The notes: generated by a model not told the origin, from the sequence alone. 64,000 nt of DNA from Planctomycetota bacterium (GCA_029260765.1 JAJDCP010000177.1:62001-126000); one strand, 5' to 3'; shown: positions 8,656-17,618, counted from the first letter of the stretch. Numbers and translations are program-made.

Positions 8656-8806
8656 CGTGGCCGGACCTGCTGCACGGAATCCTGGCGTCAGCCGGATCCC
8701 TGATCCGCCACAAACGCGGCCGTGCTTTGCCAGATTCGTCCATCATGGGGATACTTACAGAGGCAATCGCGACAAGGTTCAGCCTACACGTTCTGCAGGA
8801 GGCACG

Positions 8807-9196
8807 ATGGTGGGGAAATTTTCGAAGATGGAAGTGTTCATTGACGGCTGCCATGCGGGGGAGGTCAGCGCTGATGGCGATCTCTGGCGCGAGGGCGAGC
8901 GCCAGGGAGAGCTCAGTGGAGACATGGTCTGGCGCGAGGGCGAGTGCATCGCGCAGTTGGGAGCTGACGGCGTTGTCTGGTACGACAGCTCCATAGTCGG
9001 AAGTCTGGAAACCGACGGATCCTTATGGCTGGAAGGCGAGCGTGTGGCCAACTTTGAGGACAGCGGGGAGGTCTGGGTCTCTGGTGAGAAGCGTGTCGTG
9101 GTGACCCACTACCAGGACAATGCTGAGAACCGGCGCGCTCTGGCGGTCTTCTGTCTGTTCTTCAGTTCGCTGTTCGACGACACTCTGCGCGGCTGA
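8807..9196 (+). CDS. Small beta-repeat protein ('DG-x-W-x-x-G' repeats)
   Basis: The 129-residue protein has no signal peptide. Residues of about 5-95 are four to five tandem repeats of 15-18 residues with the pattern D/S-G-x-x-W-x-x-G-E-x-x-x-x-[LF], for example 'DGDLWREGERQGEL' and 'DGSLWLEGERVANF'. This suggests a small beta-propeller-like or four-fold beta-flower fold in which each hairpin presents a Trp. A short hydrophobic C-terminal stretch 'LAVFCLFFSSLF' follows. The function is unknown. ATG 8807 has AGGAGG four bases upstream. It stands alone between a terminator and a convergent giant gene. Confidence 0.75.
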   Translation: MVGKFSKMEVFIDGCHAGEVSADGDLWREGERQGELSGDMVWREGECIAQLGADGVVWYDSSIVGSLETDGSLWLEGERVANFEDSGEVWVSGEKRVVVTHYQDNAENRRALAVFCLFFSSLFDDTLRG

Positions 9197-9389
9197 CGGC
9201 GGGCTGGGTCCCTGGTTGATGCGGCAGCGGAAGCAGCGTTGTGACAAACGGCAGTAGCGCCGCTGAGTGTGCCGGGCGCGCTGCGGGCGCGGGGAGGACC
9301 CATGTGCCCATGGTCTTGGGGCGCCGCCTGTTCGGTATTCTCCGCTACAGGCGCTGAACTCCCACAGTTTCCACAGCTCGACCCAAGCG

Positions 9390-9415
9390 AAATCGGCGCT
9401 CAAGAGCGCCGATTT
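9390..9415. terminator. Bidirectional terminator hairpin between convergent genes
   Basis: AAATCGGCGCTC is followed after two bases by its exact complement GAGCGCCGATTT, a 12-bp inverted repeat. Both strands end the stem in ATTT, so it can serve the small beta-repeat gene on the plus strand and the giant gene ending at 9444 on the minus strand. The U-tract is short, so efficiency is uncertain. Confidence 0.7.
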
Positions 9416-9443
9416 GGTCATTTCTGCACAGAGCGTGTCGGTT

Positions 9444-12400
9444 TCAGGCTGCGCCGCGTGAGGCGCCGGAAGCGTCGGGTCCTGGAACCCTTGCAGCACC
9501 GCCGTCCGCGGGAGCATCACCGAGGAAGAGCTCGCCCTCTCCCGTGGGGACCTTGTCGATCTTCAGATTGCCCTCGCCGTCGGTCAAGGCGCTGAATTTT
9601 TTGGTCGCCGAGAAGACGACGGTGACTTTCTGGTGCTTCAGCGGTTTGCCCTGGTCGTCGATCAGTCGGGCTTCGATGAAGTCCTTGTCGTTGGGATCGG
9701 GTGGCGTCGAACCTCCCGAGGGAGCTCCACCGGTTCCCGTCGAGCCACCGCTGCTGGTCCCGCCGCCAGACGAGCTGCCCCCGCCACCGCCGCCAGCTGC
9801 AATTCCAACGCCCGTGCCCGCTCCGGCACCTGCGCCGATCCCTACACCGCCCATTCCTCCGCCACCTGCGGAGCCGCCACCAGCCGCGGGGGTGCCGCCA
9901 CCAGCCGCGGGGGTGCCGCCACCAGCCGCGGGAGTGCCGCCACCAGCCGCGGGGGTGCCGCCACCAGCCGCGGGAGTGCCGCCACCAGCCGCGGGAGTGC
10001 CGCCCTTGCCGTCGGTCGGTGCGCCGCCCTTGCCGTCGGTCGGTGCGCCGCCCTTGCCGCCACCGGTCTCGGTGCCGCTTTTGCCACCGCCGGTCTCGGT
10101 GCCGGTGCCACCCTTGCCGCTGCTAGGTGGCGTCGAGCCGCTGCCGCCCTTGCCGCTGCTGGGAGGCGTTGAGCCGCCACCACCGCCCGCGGCGATGCCG
10201 GCATTTCCTGCGCTGCCGCCCTTGCCGGACAACGCTGCGATCCCCAGACCCACGGCGCCCGCGGCGGCCACGCCCAGGCCGATCTTGGCGGCGATCGACA
10301 GGCCCTTTTTCTTGTCGTCGGTGGAGCCGCCCTTGCCGTCAGTGGAGCCGCCCTTGCCGTCGGTGGAGCCGCCCTTGCCGTCGGTGGAGCCGCCCTTGCC
10401 GTCGGTGGAGCCACCCTTGCCGTCAGTGGAGCCGCCCTTGCCGTCGGTGGAGCCACCCTTACCGTCAGTGGAGCCGCCCTTGCCGTCGGTGGAGCCGCCC
10501 TTGCCCGTAGCAGCTCCAGCTGCCGCGCCCGCAGCTCCGCCAGCCGCAGCGCCACCCGCTGCAGCGCCCGCAGCGCCGCCCTTACCGCTTGCCGCATCGT
10601 CGAGGAAGACCATCTGGCACTTGCCCGGAGGCACGTTGTCGACCTTGAACTCGCCTTTCTCGTCCGTCGAGCCTTGAATCTCGCCCTTCGGCTGGAAGAC
10701 CAGTTTGAACTTGCGGTTGGCCATCGGGCGGCCGTCGTTGTACTTCAGCACACCTTCAATGAAATCGGAGATGGTCATGATGCCCGACTTCGCCTCGGCG
10801 CCAGCGGCCTTGGCGATGAAGTAGAACTCGGGCAGGCTGAACTGGGCGAAGCCTTGCTTCTGCCACTCTTTCTCCTGCTCGGTCAGCACGTCGTCGGTGT
10901 CTTCGAAGTAGATGGTCTTCCAGACGGCCTTGCCCTTGCCCCCTTCAACCTTGCCCTTGACGACGGTCACATCGTCATCTTCGCCGTCTTGATCCTCTTC
11001 TTTGATCTCGAAGACGATCTCGGTGCCATCGGGAATCGAAGGATCGACGTCGACAAGCAGCTCGACATCGACGTCCGGGCGTACCTTTTCCTGGCTCCAG
11101 CGTGCGTTCTTCAGCTTGCCGTCTTGCTTGCTCGCGTCGCCTCCGGCGCCCGCGGCGATCCCGGCGTTGGGGCTGGAGCCACCGCCAGACAACGCGGCAC
11201 CGACCGCAGCGCCGGCCAGGCCGCCGACCGCGGCGCCGGCTGCGATGCCGGCTGCCGTGCCCAGTCCACCCTTGCCCGAGCTGCCGCCCTTGCCTGCATC
11301 GCTGCCTGCGGGAGCGCCCTTGCCACCGCCTGCCGCGGGGTCATCGTCGATAAAGACCAATTCACACTCACCCGGGGGCACGTCGTCGACGTGGAACTTG
11401 CCCTCGGCGTCCGTCGAGCCCTGGATCTCACCCTTGGGTTTGAAGACCAGCTTGAACTTACGGTTCGCCATGGGGCGCCCGTCGTTGTAGCTCAGCACGC
11501 CCTCGATGAAGTCGGCGATTGTCAGGCAGCCCGATTCCGCAGGCGTATCGACATTGCGCGCCTTGGCGATGAAGTGCAGCTCGGGCAGGCTGAACTGCTC
11601 GAAGCCCTTCTTCTGCCACTCTTTCTCTTTGTCGGTGAGGGTGTCATCCTCATCGGAAATGTACTCGACGTCCCATTCCGCCTTGGCCGTGCCGCCCTGG
11701 GCTTTGCCGGTCAGGTTCTTGATGAAGTCGTGCTTGCCGTCGTCGTCCTTCTCGATGATCTCAAAGGTGACTTCGGTGCCATCGGGAAGGCTCTTGTCGA
11801 CGTCAACCAGCAGCTCTACCTTGTCTTCGGGCCGGGCCTTGGGTTTGCTCCAACGGGCATTGCGCAACTTGCCCTGCTCGTCGGTCTTGCCTGTGGCTCC
11901 GGCGCCCGCCGCGCCTCCAGCGAGGGCTCCTGCGGCGCCGCCCGCGCCCCCCTGTCCTTCGACATGGTTCGGATCGTAGTCGCCACCGGCCGGGGGCTTG
12001 GTTCCCGTTCCACCAGCTGGCGCAGATCCGCCGCCGCCGCCCGCAGCAAAGCCTGCGTTCGCATTCGGAGCGCCGCCGCCAGCCATCGCCGCGGCACCGA
12101 GGGCTCCCAGGCCCGCGCCGGCGACCGCGCCGACACCGGCTGCTGCCGCCGTCGACATGCCACCACCGGTGCTGGGCTTGTCCTGCGTCTGTGGCGTAGG
12201 ACCGGTCTGCGTCTGAGGGGTGGGGCCTGTCTGCGTCTGCGGAGTGGCTCCGCCTCCACCCTTGCCGCCGCCTTGCGCATCGTCGATGAACACCAGCTCG
12301 CAGTCACCGGGCGGCACGTCTTCGACGCGGAATTTGCCTTCGGCGTCGGTCGAGCCCTGGATCTCTCCTTTGGGCTTGAACACGAGCTTGAACTTGCGGT

Positions 12401-15400
12401 TCGCCATCGGCTTGCCGTCGTCGTAGGCCAGCACGCCCTCGATGAAGTCGGCGATGGTCAGGTTGCCCGATTCGGGCTGCGCGTCGCAGTTCGACGCTTT
12501 GGCGACAAAGAACAGCTCTGGCAGCGTGAACTGCGCAAAACCCTGCTTCTGCCATTCCTTTTCCTTGTCCGTGAGGGTGTCGTCTTCGTCGGAGACGTAC
12601 TCGACTTCCCACTCGGCCTTGGCCTTGCCGCCCTCTGCCTTGGCTGTCAGGTTCTTGATGAAGTCGTGCTTGCCGTCGTCGTCCTTCTCTTTCAGCTCGA
12701 AGGTGACCTCGGTGCCTTCCGGAAGCTCAGTTCCGACGTCGACCAGCAGCTCAACCTTGTCACCAGGCCGTGCCTTGGGCTTGCTCCAACGTGCATTGCT
12801 GAGCTTGCCCTTCTGTTCGGGAGTGGTGCCCGCCGGCGGAGTTCCGCCCTTGCCGCCGTCTGCGCCGCCTGCACCCTCGACACTGTTGGGGTCGTAGGTT
12901 CCGCCGGTCGGGGCCGGTTTCGTCCCGCTTCCCGCACCCGCCGCGATACCTGCATTGCCGCTCCCGGATCCGCCGCCCGCCAGGGCTGCGGCGCCGAGGC
13001 CGGCAGCCAGGCCCACACCGGCACCCACGGCCGCGGCCGTGCCAGCGCCAGAACCCGCTGGCTTGCCGGTCTGTGGTCCGGCCTGGGTCTGTGGGGTGGG
13101 ACCGGTCTGGGTCTGAGGCGTGGGGCCCGTCTGAGTCTGGGGAGTGGTACCAGAGGGCGTCTCGTCGTCGACGAAGACCAGCTCGCAGTCGCCAGGAGGC
13201 ACGTCTTCGACGCGGAATTTGCCCTGCGCATCGGTCGTGCCCGGAATCTCGCCCTTGGGCTTGAAGACCAGCTTGAACTTGCGGTTGGCCATCGGCGTGC
13301 CGTCGTCAAGCGTCAGCGTGCCCTCGATGAAGTCAGAGATCGTCAGGTTCGCCGACTCGGGCTGCGCGTCGCAGTTCGAGGCCTTGGCGACGAAGAACAG
13401 CTCGGGCAGTGTGAACTGCTCGAAGCCCTTCTTCTGCCATTCCTTCTCTTTGTCGCTGATGGTGTCGTCTTCGTCAGAGACGTACTCGACGTCCCACTCG
13501 GCCTTGGCCTTGCCGCCTTCTGCCTTGCCGGTGAGGTTCTTGATGAAGTCGTGCTTGCCGTCGTCATCCTTCTCTTTGATCTCGAAGGTGACTTCAGTGC
13601 CGTCTGCCAGCTCAGAGCCGACATCAACGAGCAGCTCGACCTTGTCGCCGGGCCGCGCCTTCGGCTTGCTCCAACGCGCATTGCTGAGTTTGCCCTTGTC
13701 CTCGGGCTTGGTGTCGTCCTTCTGGGGATCGGTGCCGCCGGACTCTGTGCCGCAGCCTTCAGCATTGTTCGGGTCGTAGCCCCCACCAGCAGGCGGCTTG
13801 CCGCCCTTGCCATCCGCGGCTCCGTCAGCGATGCCTGTCGAGCCGCTGCCTGAGCCCGCGCCCGCCGCTGCTGCAGCCGCCGCTCCGACCGCAGCGCCCG
13901 CAGCCGCAGCCACAGCAGCCGCAGCCGCAGAGCTTCCGCCCTTGCCGTCGGTCTTGGAAGGGTCGACCAGCTCGGTTCCGCTGGGGACTCCGTCCTGCGC
14001 CTGGGGCTTGGTCGGCTTGTCGTCGACAAAAGAGAGCTCGCAGTCGCCCGGAGGAACGTCGTCAACGCGGAATTTGCCCTGCGCGTCGGTCTTGCCCTCG
14101 AGCTCGCCGCCGCTCTTGAAGACCAGCTTGAACTTGCGATCGGCCATTGGCGTGCCGTCGTCGTATTGCAGCGTGCCCTCGATGAAGTCGGCGATCGTCA
14201 TCACGTTGGATTCAGGCTGGTCGTCGCAGTTCGATGCTTTGGCGACAAAGAACAGCTCGGGAAGGGTCGCGTCCTTGAAGCCCTTCTTCTGCCATTCCTT
14301 CTCTTTGTCGCTGATCGTGTCGTCTTCGTCGGAGATATATTCGACTTCCCACTCGGCCTTGGCCTTGCCACCCTCTGCCTTGCCGGTGAGGTTCTTGACG
14401 AAGTCGTGCTTGCCGTCGTCGTCCTTTTCCTTGAGCTCGAAGGTGACTTCGGTGCCGTCGGGCAGGCCGGCGCCTACGTCGACCAGCAATTCGACCTTGT
14501 CGCCAGGCCGCACCTTGTCTTTGCCCCAGCGCGCGTTGCTGAGCTTGCCCTTCTCTTCGGGCTTCTGGTCGTCCTTCTGGGGATCGGCGCCTGCCGCGAC
14601 AGCGGCCGCAGCCCCGGCAACTGCACCGGCAGCGGCCGCAGCAGCAGCGGTAGCCGCGTCGTTCGTCTGTGGTTTCGTTCCGCTGGCCGGTTCGTCGATC
14701 AGGCGCAGGTCGGCCTCGCCCGGAGGCACGTTGTCGACCTTGAAGTGGCCCTTGGCGTCGGTCTTTCCTTCCAGCTTGCCGCCCTTGGTAAAGTGCAGCT
14801 CGAACTTCTTGTTCGCCATCGGCGTGCCGTCGTCGAACTCGAGCACGCCCTCGATCACGTCGGCGATCTCGAACAAACCAGACTTGGACTCAGAGCCGTC
14901 CGCCTTGGCGATAAAGTAGAGCTCGGGCAGGGTGAACTCGGCGAAGCCCTGCTCCTTCCACTTCTTCTCTTGGTCGGTGATGACGTCGTCGGTGTCTTCG
15001 ACGTACTCGCACTTCCATTCGGTGACAGCTTTGCCGGCTTCGACTTTGCCCTTCAAGGTCGTGACGTCGTCGTCGTTGCCGTCCTGGTCCTGCTCTTTGA
15101 TCTCGAAGCTGACTTCTGTTCCGTCGGCGATCCCCTTCCCGACATCCACAAACAACTTGACCGCATTGCCAGGGCGCCCCTTGGGCTTCTCCCAGCGCGC
15201 GTTGCTGAGTTTGTTCGGGTCGTCTTTCTTGCCGGAGTCGGTCGCTGGCATGCCGCGCTTCGAGCCCGACAGGTCTGCGCAGCCTTTGACGTGGGTGGGG
15301 TCGTAGGCTCCGCCCTTGGTGCCACCAATACGCTGGGTGGCGGTCTTGCCGCCGGCACTGCCCCCGCCATCGACACTGGTCGGCTTGTAGCCTCCGCCCT

Positions 15401-16385
15401 TGGGCAGGTCCTTTTTCTGCTGCTCGAGATCCTTCTTGTCGGCGTCGAGCTTCTTTTTCTCTTCGTCGAGCTTCTTGCGCTCGGCCTCGAGTTTCTCGCG
15501 CTCTTCAGCGAGTTTCTTCTTCTCTTCGTCGAGCGCCTTCTTGTCGGCGTCGAGGGTCTTCTTGTCAGCGTCGAGCTTGGTCTTTTCCTGCTCGTAGTGC
15601 TTCTTTTCCTCGTCGACCTCTTTCTGCTTGGAATCGAAGCCGCGTTTCAAGTCCTCTAGCTCGGACTTCTTCTGCTCGAGGATCTTCTTCGCAGTGCTCT
15701 CGAGCTTCTTCTTCTGCTCTTCGGCCTTCTTGTGGGCGCTCTCTTGCGCCTGTTTGACCGCGGCGGCGTCGAGCCCACAGAAACCCAGGCTGACCAGACC
15801 ACGTGGCAGCCCATTGAGCTGCAGCTTTCCGCCCACGCAACGCGCCTTGCGCTCGTGCACCTGGCCTTCGGGAGTGCGCACGAAGACCGTCGCGTCGGTG
15901 GCGTTGCTGCCGCCCTTGGCGTCAGCAAACTCGACGTTCATCTCCATCTTTTCGGCGATGGGGTTCTTGACCAGGGCGACGTCCGGGCTGCGGTAGACCT
16001 CCAAGCCAGCATGTTCGAGGGAGAAACCGATCTCGAAGTTCGCCCCCTCGTTTTCGTTCGCGTCTCCGATGATCGGGACTTCATGGACCTGGTCGTCCCC
16101 CTTGATGCGGAAGCGCAACACGGGGGCTTCTGGACCAGGCTGTCCCTTGATGTCGACCATCGAAGACTGGAAGCGCCGCTTCGACACGTTTCCGGTGATC
16201 ACCGCAAGCAGGTCGTTCTGGCTGCCCTCATGGTGCAACCCGGTCGCGTCCTGCCAGACGTCGAACTCCCAGAGCTTGACCACCAGATCCTCTGCATCGC
16301 GCGGGCTCTGGATATTCAGCGTCATCACTGAGTCCATGCTGCGCATGATGTTCGGAGACAGGTAGCCTTGATATCGCTTGGCCAT
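9444..16385 (-). CDS. Giant 2313-residue modular repeat protein (coiled coil, six Ig-like/SpaA-like modules, Gly-Ala linkers)
   Basis: The function is unknown. Architecture from the N-terminus: a 190-residue unrecognised domain with no signal peptide; a Lys/Glu coiled coil (about 205-325) of 'KKxLDADKK' heptads; then six modules. Each module has an Ig-like domain starting 'NARW' (about residues 395, 618, 902, 1197, 1510 and 1760) and a carboxypeptidase-regulatory/SpaA-like domain ending 'V(D/E)xVPPG(D/E)C'. Modules are joined by Ala/Gly-rich, TM-like glycine-zipper segments and 'TPQTQTGP' linkers. Near the C-terminus come nine GKGGSTD and six TPAAGGG repeats and a final single beta domain (about 2230-2290). 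Similar NARW and beta modules occur, as I recall, in T6SS/contractile-injection-associated proteins, so a fibre or tip role is a hypothesis. ATG 16385 lies 18 bp after the upstream four-repeat gene. Confidence 0.85.
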   Translation of the reverse strand: MAKRYQGYLSPNIMRSMDSVMTLNIQSPRDAEDLVVKLWEFDVWQDATGLHHEGSQNDLLAVITGNVSKRRFQSSMVDIKGQPGPEAPVLRFRIKGDDQVHEVPIIGDANENEGANFEIGFSLEHAGLEVYRSPDVALVKNPIAEKMEMNVEFADAKGGSNATDATVFVRTPEGQVHERKARCVGGKLQLNGLPRGLVSLGFCGLDAAAVKQAQESAHKKAEEQKKKLESTAKKILEQKKSELEDLKRGFDSKQKEVDEEKKHYEQEKTKLDADKKTLDADKKALDEEKKKLAEEREKLEAERKKLDEEKKKLDADKKDLEQQKKDLPKGGGYKPTSVDGGGSAGGKTATQRIGGTKGGAYDPTHVKGCADLSGSKRGMPATDSGKKDDPNKLSNARWEKPKGRPGNAVKLFVDVGKGIADGTEVSFEIKEQDQDGNDDDVTTLKGKVEAGKAVTEWKCEYVEDTDDVITDQEKKWKEQGFAEFTLPELYFIAKADGSESKSGLFEIADVIEGVLEFDDGTPMANKKFELHFTKGGKLEGKTDAKGHFKVDNVPPGEADLRLIDEPASGTKPQTNDAATAAAAAAAGAVAGAAAAVAAGADPQKDDQKPEEKGKLSNARWGKDKVRPGDKVELLVDVGAGLPDGTEVTFELKEKDDDGKHDFVKNLTGKAEGGKAKAEWEVEYISDEDDTISDKEKEWQKKGFKDATLPELFFVAKASNCDDQPESNVMTIADFIEGTLQYDDGTPMADRKFKLVFKSGGELEGKTDAQGKFRVDDVPPGDCELSFVDDKPTKPQAQDGVPSGTELVDPSKTDGKGGSSAAAAAVAAAAGAAVGAAAAAAAGAGSGSGSTGIADGAADGKGGKPPAGGGYDPNNAEGCGTESGGTDPQKDDTKPEDKGKLSNARWSKPKARPGDKVELLVDVGSELADGTEVTFEIKEKDDDGKHDFIKNLTGKAEGGKAKAEWDVEYVSDEDDTISDKEKEWQKKGFEQFTLPELFFVAKASNCDAQPESANLTISDFIEGTLTLDDGTPMANRKFKLVFKPKGEIPGTTDAQGKFRVEDVPPGDCELVFVDDETPSGTTPQTQTGPTPQTQTGPTPQTQAGPQTGKPAGSGAGTAAAVGAGVGLAAGLGAAALAGGGSGSGNAGIAAGAGSGTKPAPTGGTYDPNSVEGAGGADGGKGGTPPAGTTPEQKGKLSNARWSKPKARPGDKVELLVDVGTELPEGTEVTFELKEKDDDGKHDFIKNLTAKAEGGKAKAEWEVEYVSDEDDTLTDKEKEWQKQGFAQFTLPELFFVAKASNCDAQPESGNLTIADFIEGVLAYDDGKPMANRKFKLVFKPKGEIQGSTDAEGKFRVEDVPPGDCELVFIDDAQGGGKGGGGATPQTQTGPTPQTQTGPTPQTQDKPSTGGGMSTAAAAGVGAVAGAGLGALGAAAMAGGGAPNANAGFAAGGGGGSAPAGGTGTKPPAGGDYDPNHVEGQGGAGGAAGALAGGAAGAGATGKTDEQGKLRNARWSKPKARPEDKVELLVDVDKSLPDGTEVTFEIIEKDDDGKHDFIKNLTGKAQGGTAKAEWDVEYISDEDDTLTDKEKEWQKKGFEQFSLPELHFIAKARNVDTPAESGCLTIADFIEGVLSYNDGRPMANRKFKLVFKPKGEIQGSTDAEGKFHVDDVPPGECELVFIDDDPAAGGGKGAPAGSDAGKGGSSGKGGLGTAAGIAAGAAVGGLAGAAVGAALSGGGSSPNAGIAAGAGGDASKQDGKLKNARWSQEKVRPDVDVELLVDVDPSIPDGTEIVFEIKEEDQDGEDDDVTVVKGKVEGGKGKAVWKTIYFEDTDDVLTEQEKEWQKQGFAQFSLPEFYFIAKAAGAEAKSGIMTISDFIEGVLKYNDGRPMANRKFKLVFQPKGEIQGSTDEKGEFKVDNVPPGKCQMVFLDDAASGKGGAAGAAAGGAAAGGAAGAAAGAATGKGGSTDGKGGSTDGKGGSTDGKGGSTDGKGGSTDGKGGSTDGKGGSTDGKGGSTDGKGGSTDDKKKGLSIAAKIGLGVAAAGAVGLGIAALSGKGGSAGNAGIAAGGGGGSTPPSSGKGGSGSTPPSSGKGGTGTETGGGKSGTETGGGKGGAPTDGKGGAPTDGKGGTPAAGGGTPAAGGGTPAAGGGTPAAGGGTPAAGGGTPAAGGGSAGGGGMGGVGIGAGAGAGTGVGIAAGGGGGGSSSGGGTSSGGSTGTGGAPSGGSTPPDPNDKDFIEARLIDDQGKPLKHQKVTVVFSATKKFSALTDGEGNLKIDKVPTGEGELFLGDAPADGGAARVPGPDASGASRGAA
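9874..10001 (-). repeat. Six tandem 21-nt units encoding TPAAGGG
   Basis: In-frame minisatellite inside the giant gene. Units differ only at one G/A position (cgggggt versus cgggagt), which is synonymous in the gene's frame (Gly/Thr context). The near-identity suggests recent expansion or ongoing homogenisation, and the copy number may vary between strains. Confidence 0.9.
10318..10506 (-). repeat. Nine tandem 21-nt units encoding GKGGSTD
   Basis: In-frame array inside the giant gene with the 'ggagcc' core recurring every 21 nt from 10323 to 10491. The differences seen are synonymous third-position changes (tca/tcg, gcc/acc). It encodes a flexible, positively charged Gly/Ser linker just before the hydrophobic 'LSIAAKIGLGVAAAG' segment. 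Confidence 0.92.
10610..15210 (-). repeat. Six long dispersed repeats encoding the NARW/SpaA-like modules
   Basis: Each repeat is about 500-540 bp of strongly similar DNA, separated by divergent low-complexity linkers; repeat starts on the minus strand lie near 15200, 14540, 13690, 12805, 11865 and 11110. Repeats 2 to 5 are closest to each other, for example in the shared 'DDDGKHDF' and 'EYxSDEDDT' encoding stretches. Repeats 1 and 6 share 'DQDG.DDDVT' instead, forming a second subtype at the two ends of the array. Confidence 0.85.
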
Positions 16386-16403
16386 TCGCCACCACCTCTT
16401 CGC

Positions 16404-17582
16404 TTAAGCGCCCAGCACCCTTTGAGGGATCGCTGCGCCACCGAGATCGACAGTCGGCACACGTGTCTGAGCGCATTGGCCCGAAGGCAGGCGTACCGCA
16501 AGGCTCAAGATGCCATGCGGTGCCTCCACCGGCCCCAGCACTCCGCGTGCGTTGGTTCTTCCTTGGAATTTGAATGCGCTGCCCTCGGCAGTCGCCAGCA
16601 CCGTGTAGCCCGAGAGCGGGTTGCGTCCGCAGCTGCTGAACAGACGCACATGCAGCAGGCCGGCGCCGTAGCCGCGCACACGCTGCTCGATGCAGTCGTC
16701 GCCCTCGACCCAGGCGAGCTTTGTGGTCAGCTGCAAGCCGGAGTCGGGATCTTCGAGGGAAATTTCGAAATCGGCCGCGGGCACGTCGCGATGCTCGAGC
16801 AGGCCGTCTCTGTCTGTCTTCCCGTCCAGCTTGGAGCCGTCGCTGCCCTTGACGCTGTACGCGTGCTCGCTGAGAGTCTCGAGACCGAAGTGGTCGTAGA
16901 GTTTCGCCCTGAGGTGGTGTTCTTGCGACTCGTCGTGGCTCAGGCCCAACACCCGCTGCTGCATGGGTTCGGCGTCTGGGTCGATCGACGGCACCTTGGT
17001 GCAGAGCTTCTTTTCCTGCCCCGCAGGGCTGAGGATCAGCGTGTAGACGCCCAGTGCGACACCGACGTGCTTCAGCGTGCCCTCGGCGTCGGTTTTGCCG
17101 TGGAAGCGCTGCCCCGCGCCTTCAGCGACATAGGGGACGTCGGGTACCGGCTTGTGCCCCTTGTGATCGAGCAGCTGCACGTGCAGCTTTTGCAGCGCCA
17201 CGTTGCGCACACGTTGATCGATCGGTTTGCCGAGCTCTGTGACGGTCGCGATTCCCGAACGGAAGGGCTCTTCGCGTCCGTCGACGAAAACTTCGAGCTC
17301 GTAACGCTCGCGCGGCACATTTTCATGGAAGAGGGTGCCCGAGTCGTCGGTCTTCCCCTCGAAGCTTGCACCCTTGTCGCCGCGGATCTTGTATTTGTGG
17401 CGGGGCAGTTTCTGGTCGCCGAAATTGTCCCAGAGGCGCACGCAAAGGTGATGCCCGCGCTTGAACTTCAGCCGGTAGGATCGGCCTGTAGGCAGGGAAC
17501 GCAGCGAACGCATGCGCTCGGCGGGGAGCTCAAAGCGCTTGCTGCGTTTGGATAGACGCTCAACCTGAGAGGTGGTCGTCAC
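16404..17582 (-). CDS. Four-repeat beta-sandwich protein, partner of the giant protein
   Basis: The 392-residue protein has four tandem repeats of about 85 residues. Each reads roughly L-x-V-x-L-x-D/S-x-x-G, then Y-x-V/I, then 'F.GKTDxxGxLxHxxVP', a T-x-V-P-x-V segment and a closing 'QRVLG' or 'QRVRG'. The central 'GKTDxxGxL' is the hallmark of carboxypeptidase-regulatory-like/transthyretin folds, as in the giant protein's SpaA-like domains. There is no signal peptide or membrane segment. GTG 17582 has AAGGA seven bases upstream. It lies 18 bp before the giant gene and is very likely in the same transcript. I recall similar repeats in VgrG/LysM proteins of type VI or phage-tail-like systems, but no such system gene is in the window. 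The function is unknown. Confidence 0.82.
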   Translation of the reverse strand: MTTTSQVERLSKRSKRFELPAERMRSLRSLPTGRSYRLKFKRGHHLCVRLWDNFGDQKLPRHKYKIRGDKGASFEGKTDDSGTLFHENVPRERYELEVFVDGREEPFRSGIATVTELGKPIDQRVRNVALQKLHVQLLDHKGHKPVPDVPYVAEGAGQRFHGKTDAEGTLKHVGVALGVYTLILSPAGQEKKLCTKVPSIDPDAEPMQQRVLGLSHDESQEHHLRAKLYDHFGLETLSEHAYSVKGSDGSKLDGKTDRDGLLEHRDVPAADFEISLEDPDSGLQLTTKLAWVEGDDCIEQRVRGYGAGLLHVRLFSSCGRNPLSGYTVLATAEGSAFKFQGRTNARGVLGPVEAPHGILSLAVRLPSGQCAQTRVPTVDLGGAAIPQRVLGA

Positions 17583-17602
17583 GCGAAGTTCCTTATTGGG
17601 AC

Positions 17603-17618
17603 AACAGACATGTCTGTT
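17603..17618. promoter_or_regulatory. 16-bp perfect palindrome, candidate operator
   Basis: AACAGACATGTCTGTT is a perfect inverted repeat, 20 bases upstream of the GTG start of the four-repeat gene and within the only intergenic space ahead of the giant-protein operon. It is embedded in unusually AT-rich sequence for this genome (17619-17635). Position and symmetry fit a dimeric repressor or activator site. The regulator is unknown. Confidence 0.55.

Noticed and set aside
9874..10506. Regular 21-nt repeats that could be mistaken for a CRISPR array.
   Set aside because: There are no unique spacers, the units are contiguous and in frame, and no cas genes are present.
9544..15659. Long plus-strand open frames opposite the giant gene (for example at 9544-10677, 10674-13853 and 14166-15659).
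   Set aside because: They are shadows of the repetitive minus-strand coding sequence: their residues are Pro/Leu/Val/Arg-rich complements of its repeats, without domain motifs, and they overlap each other.
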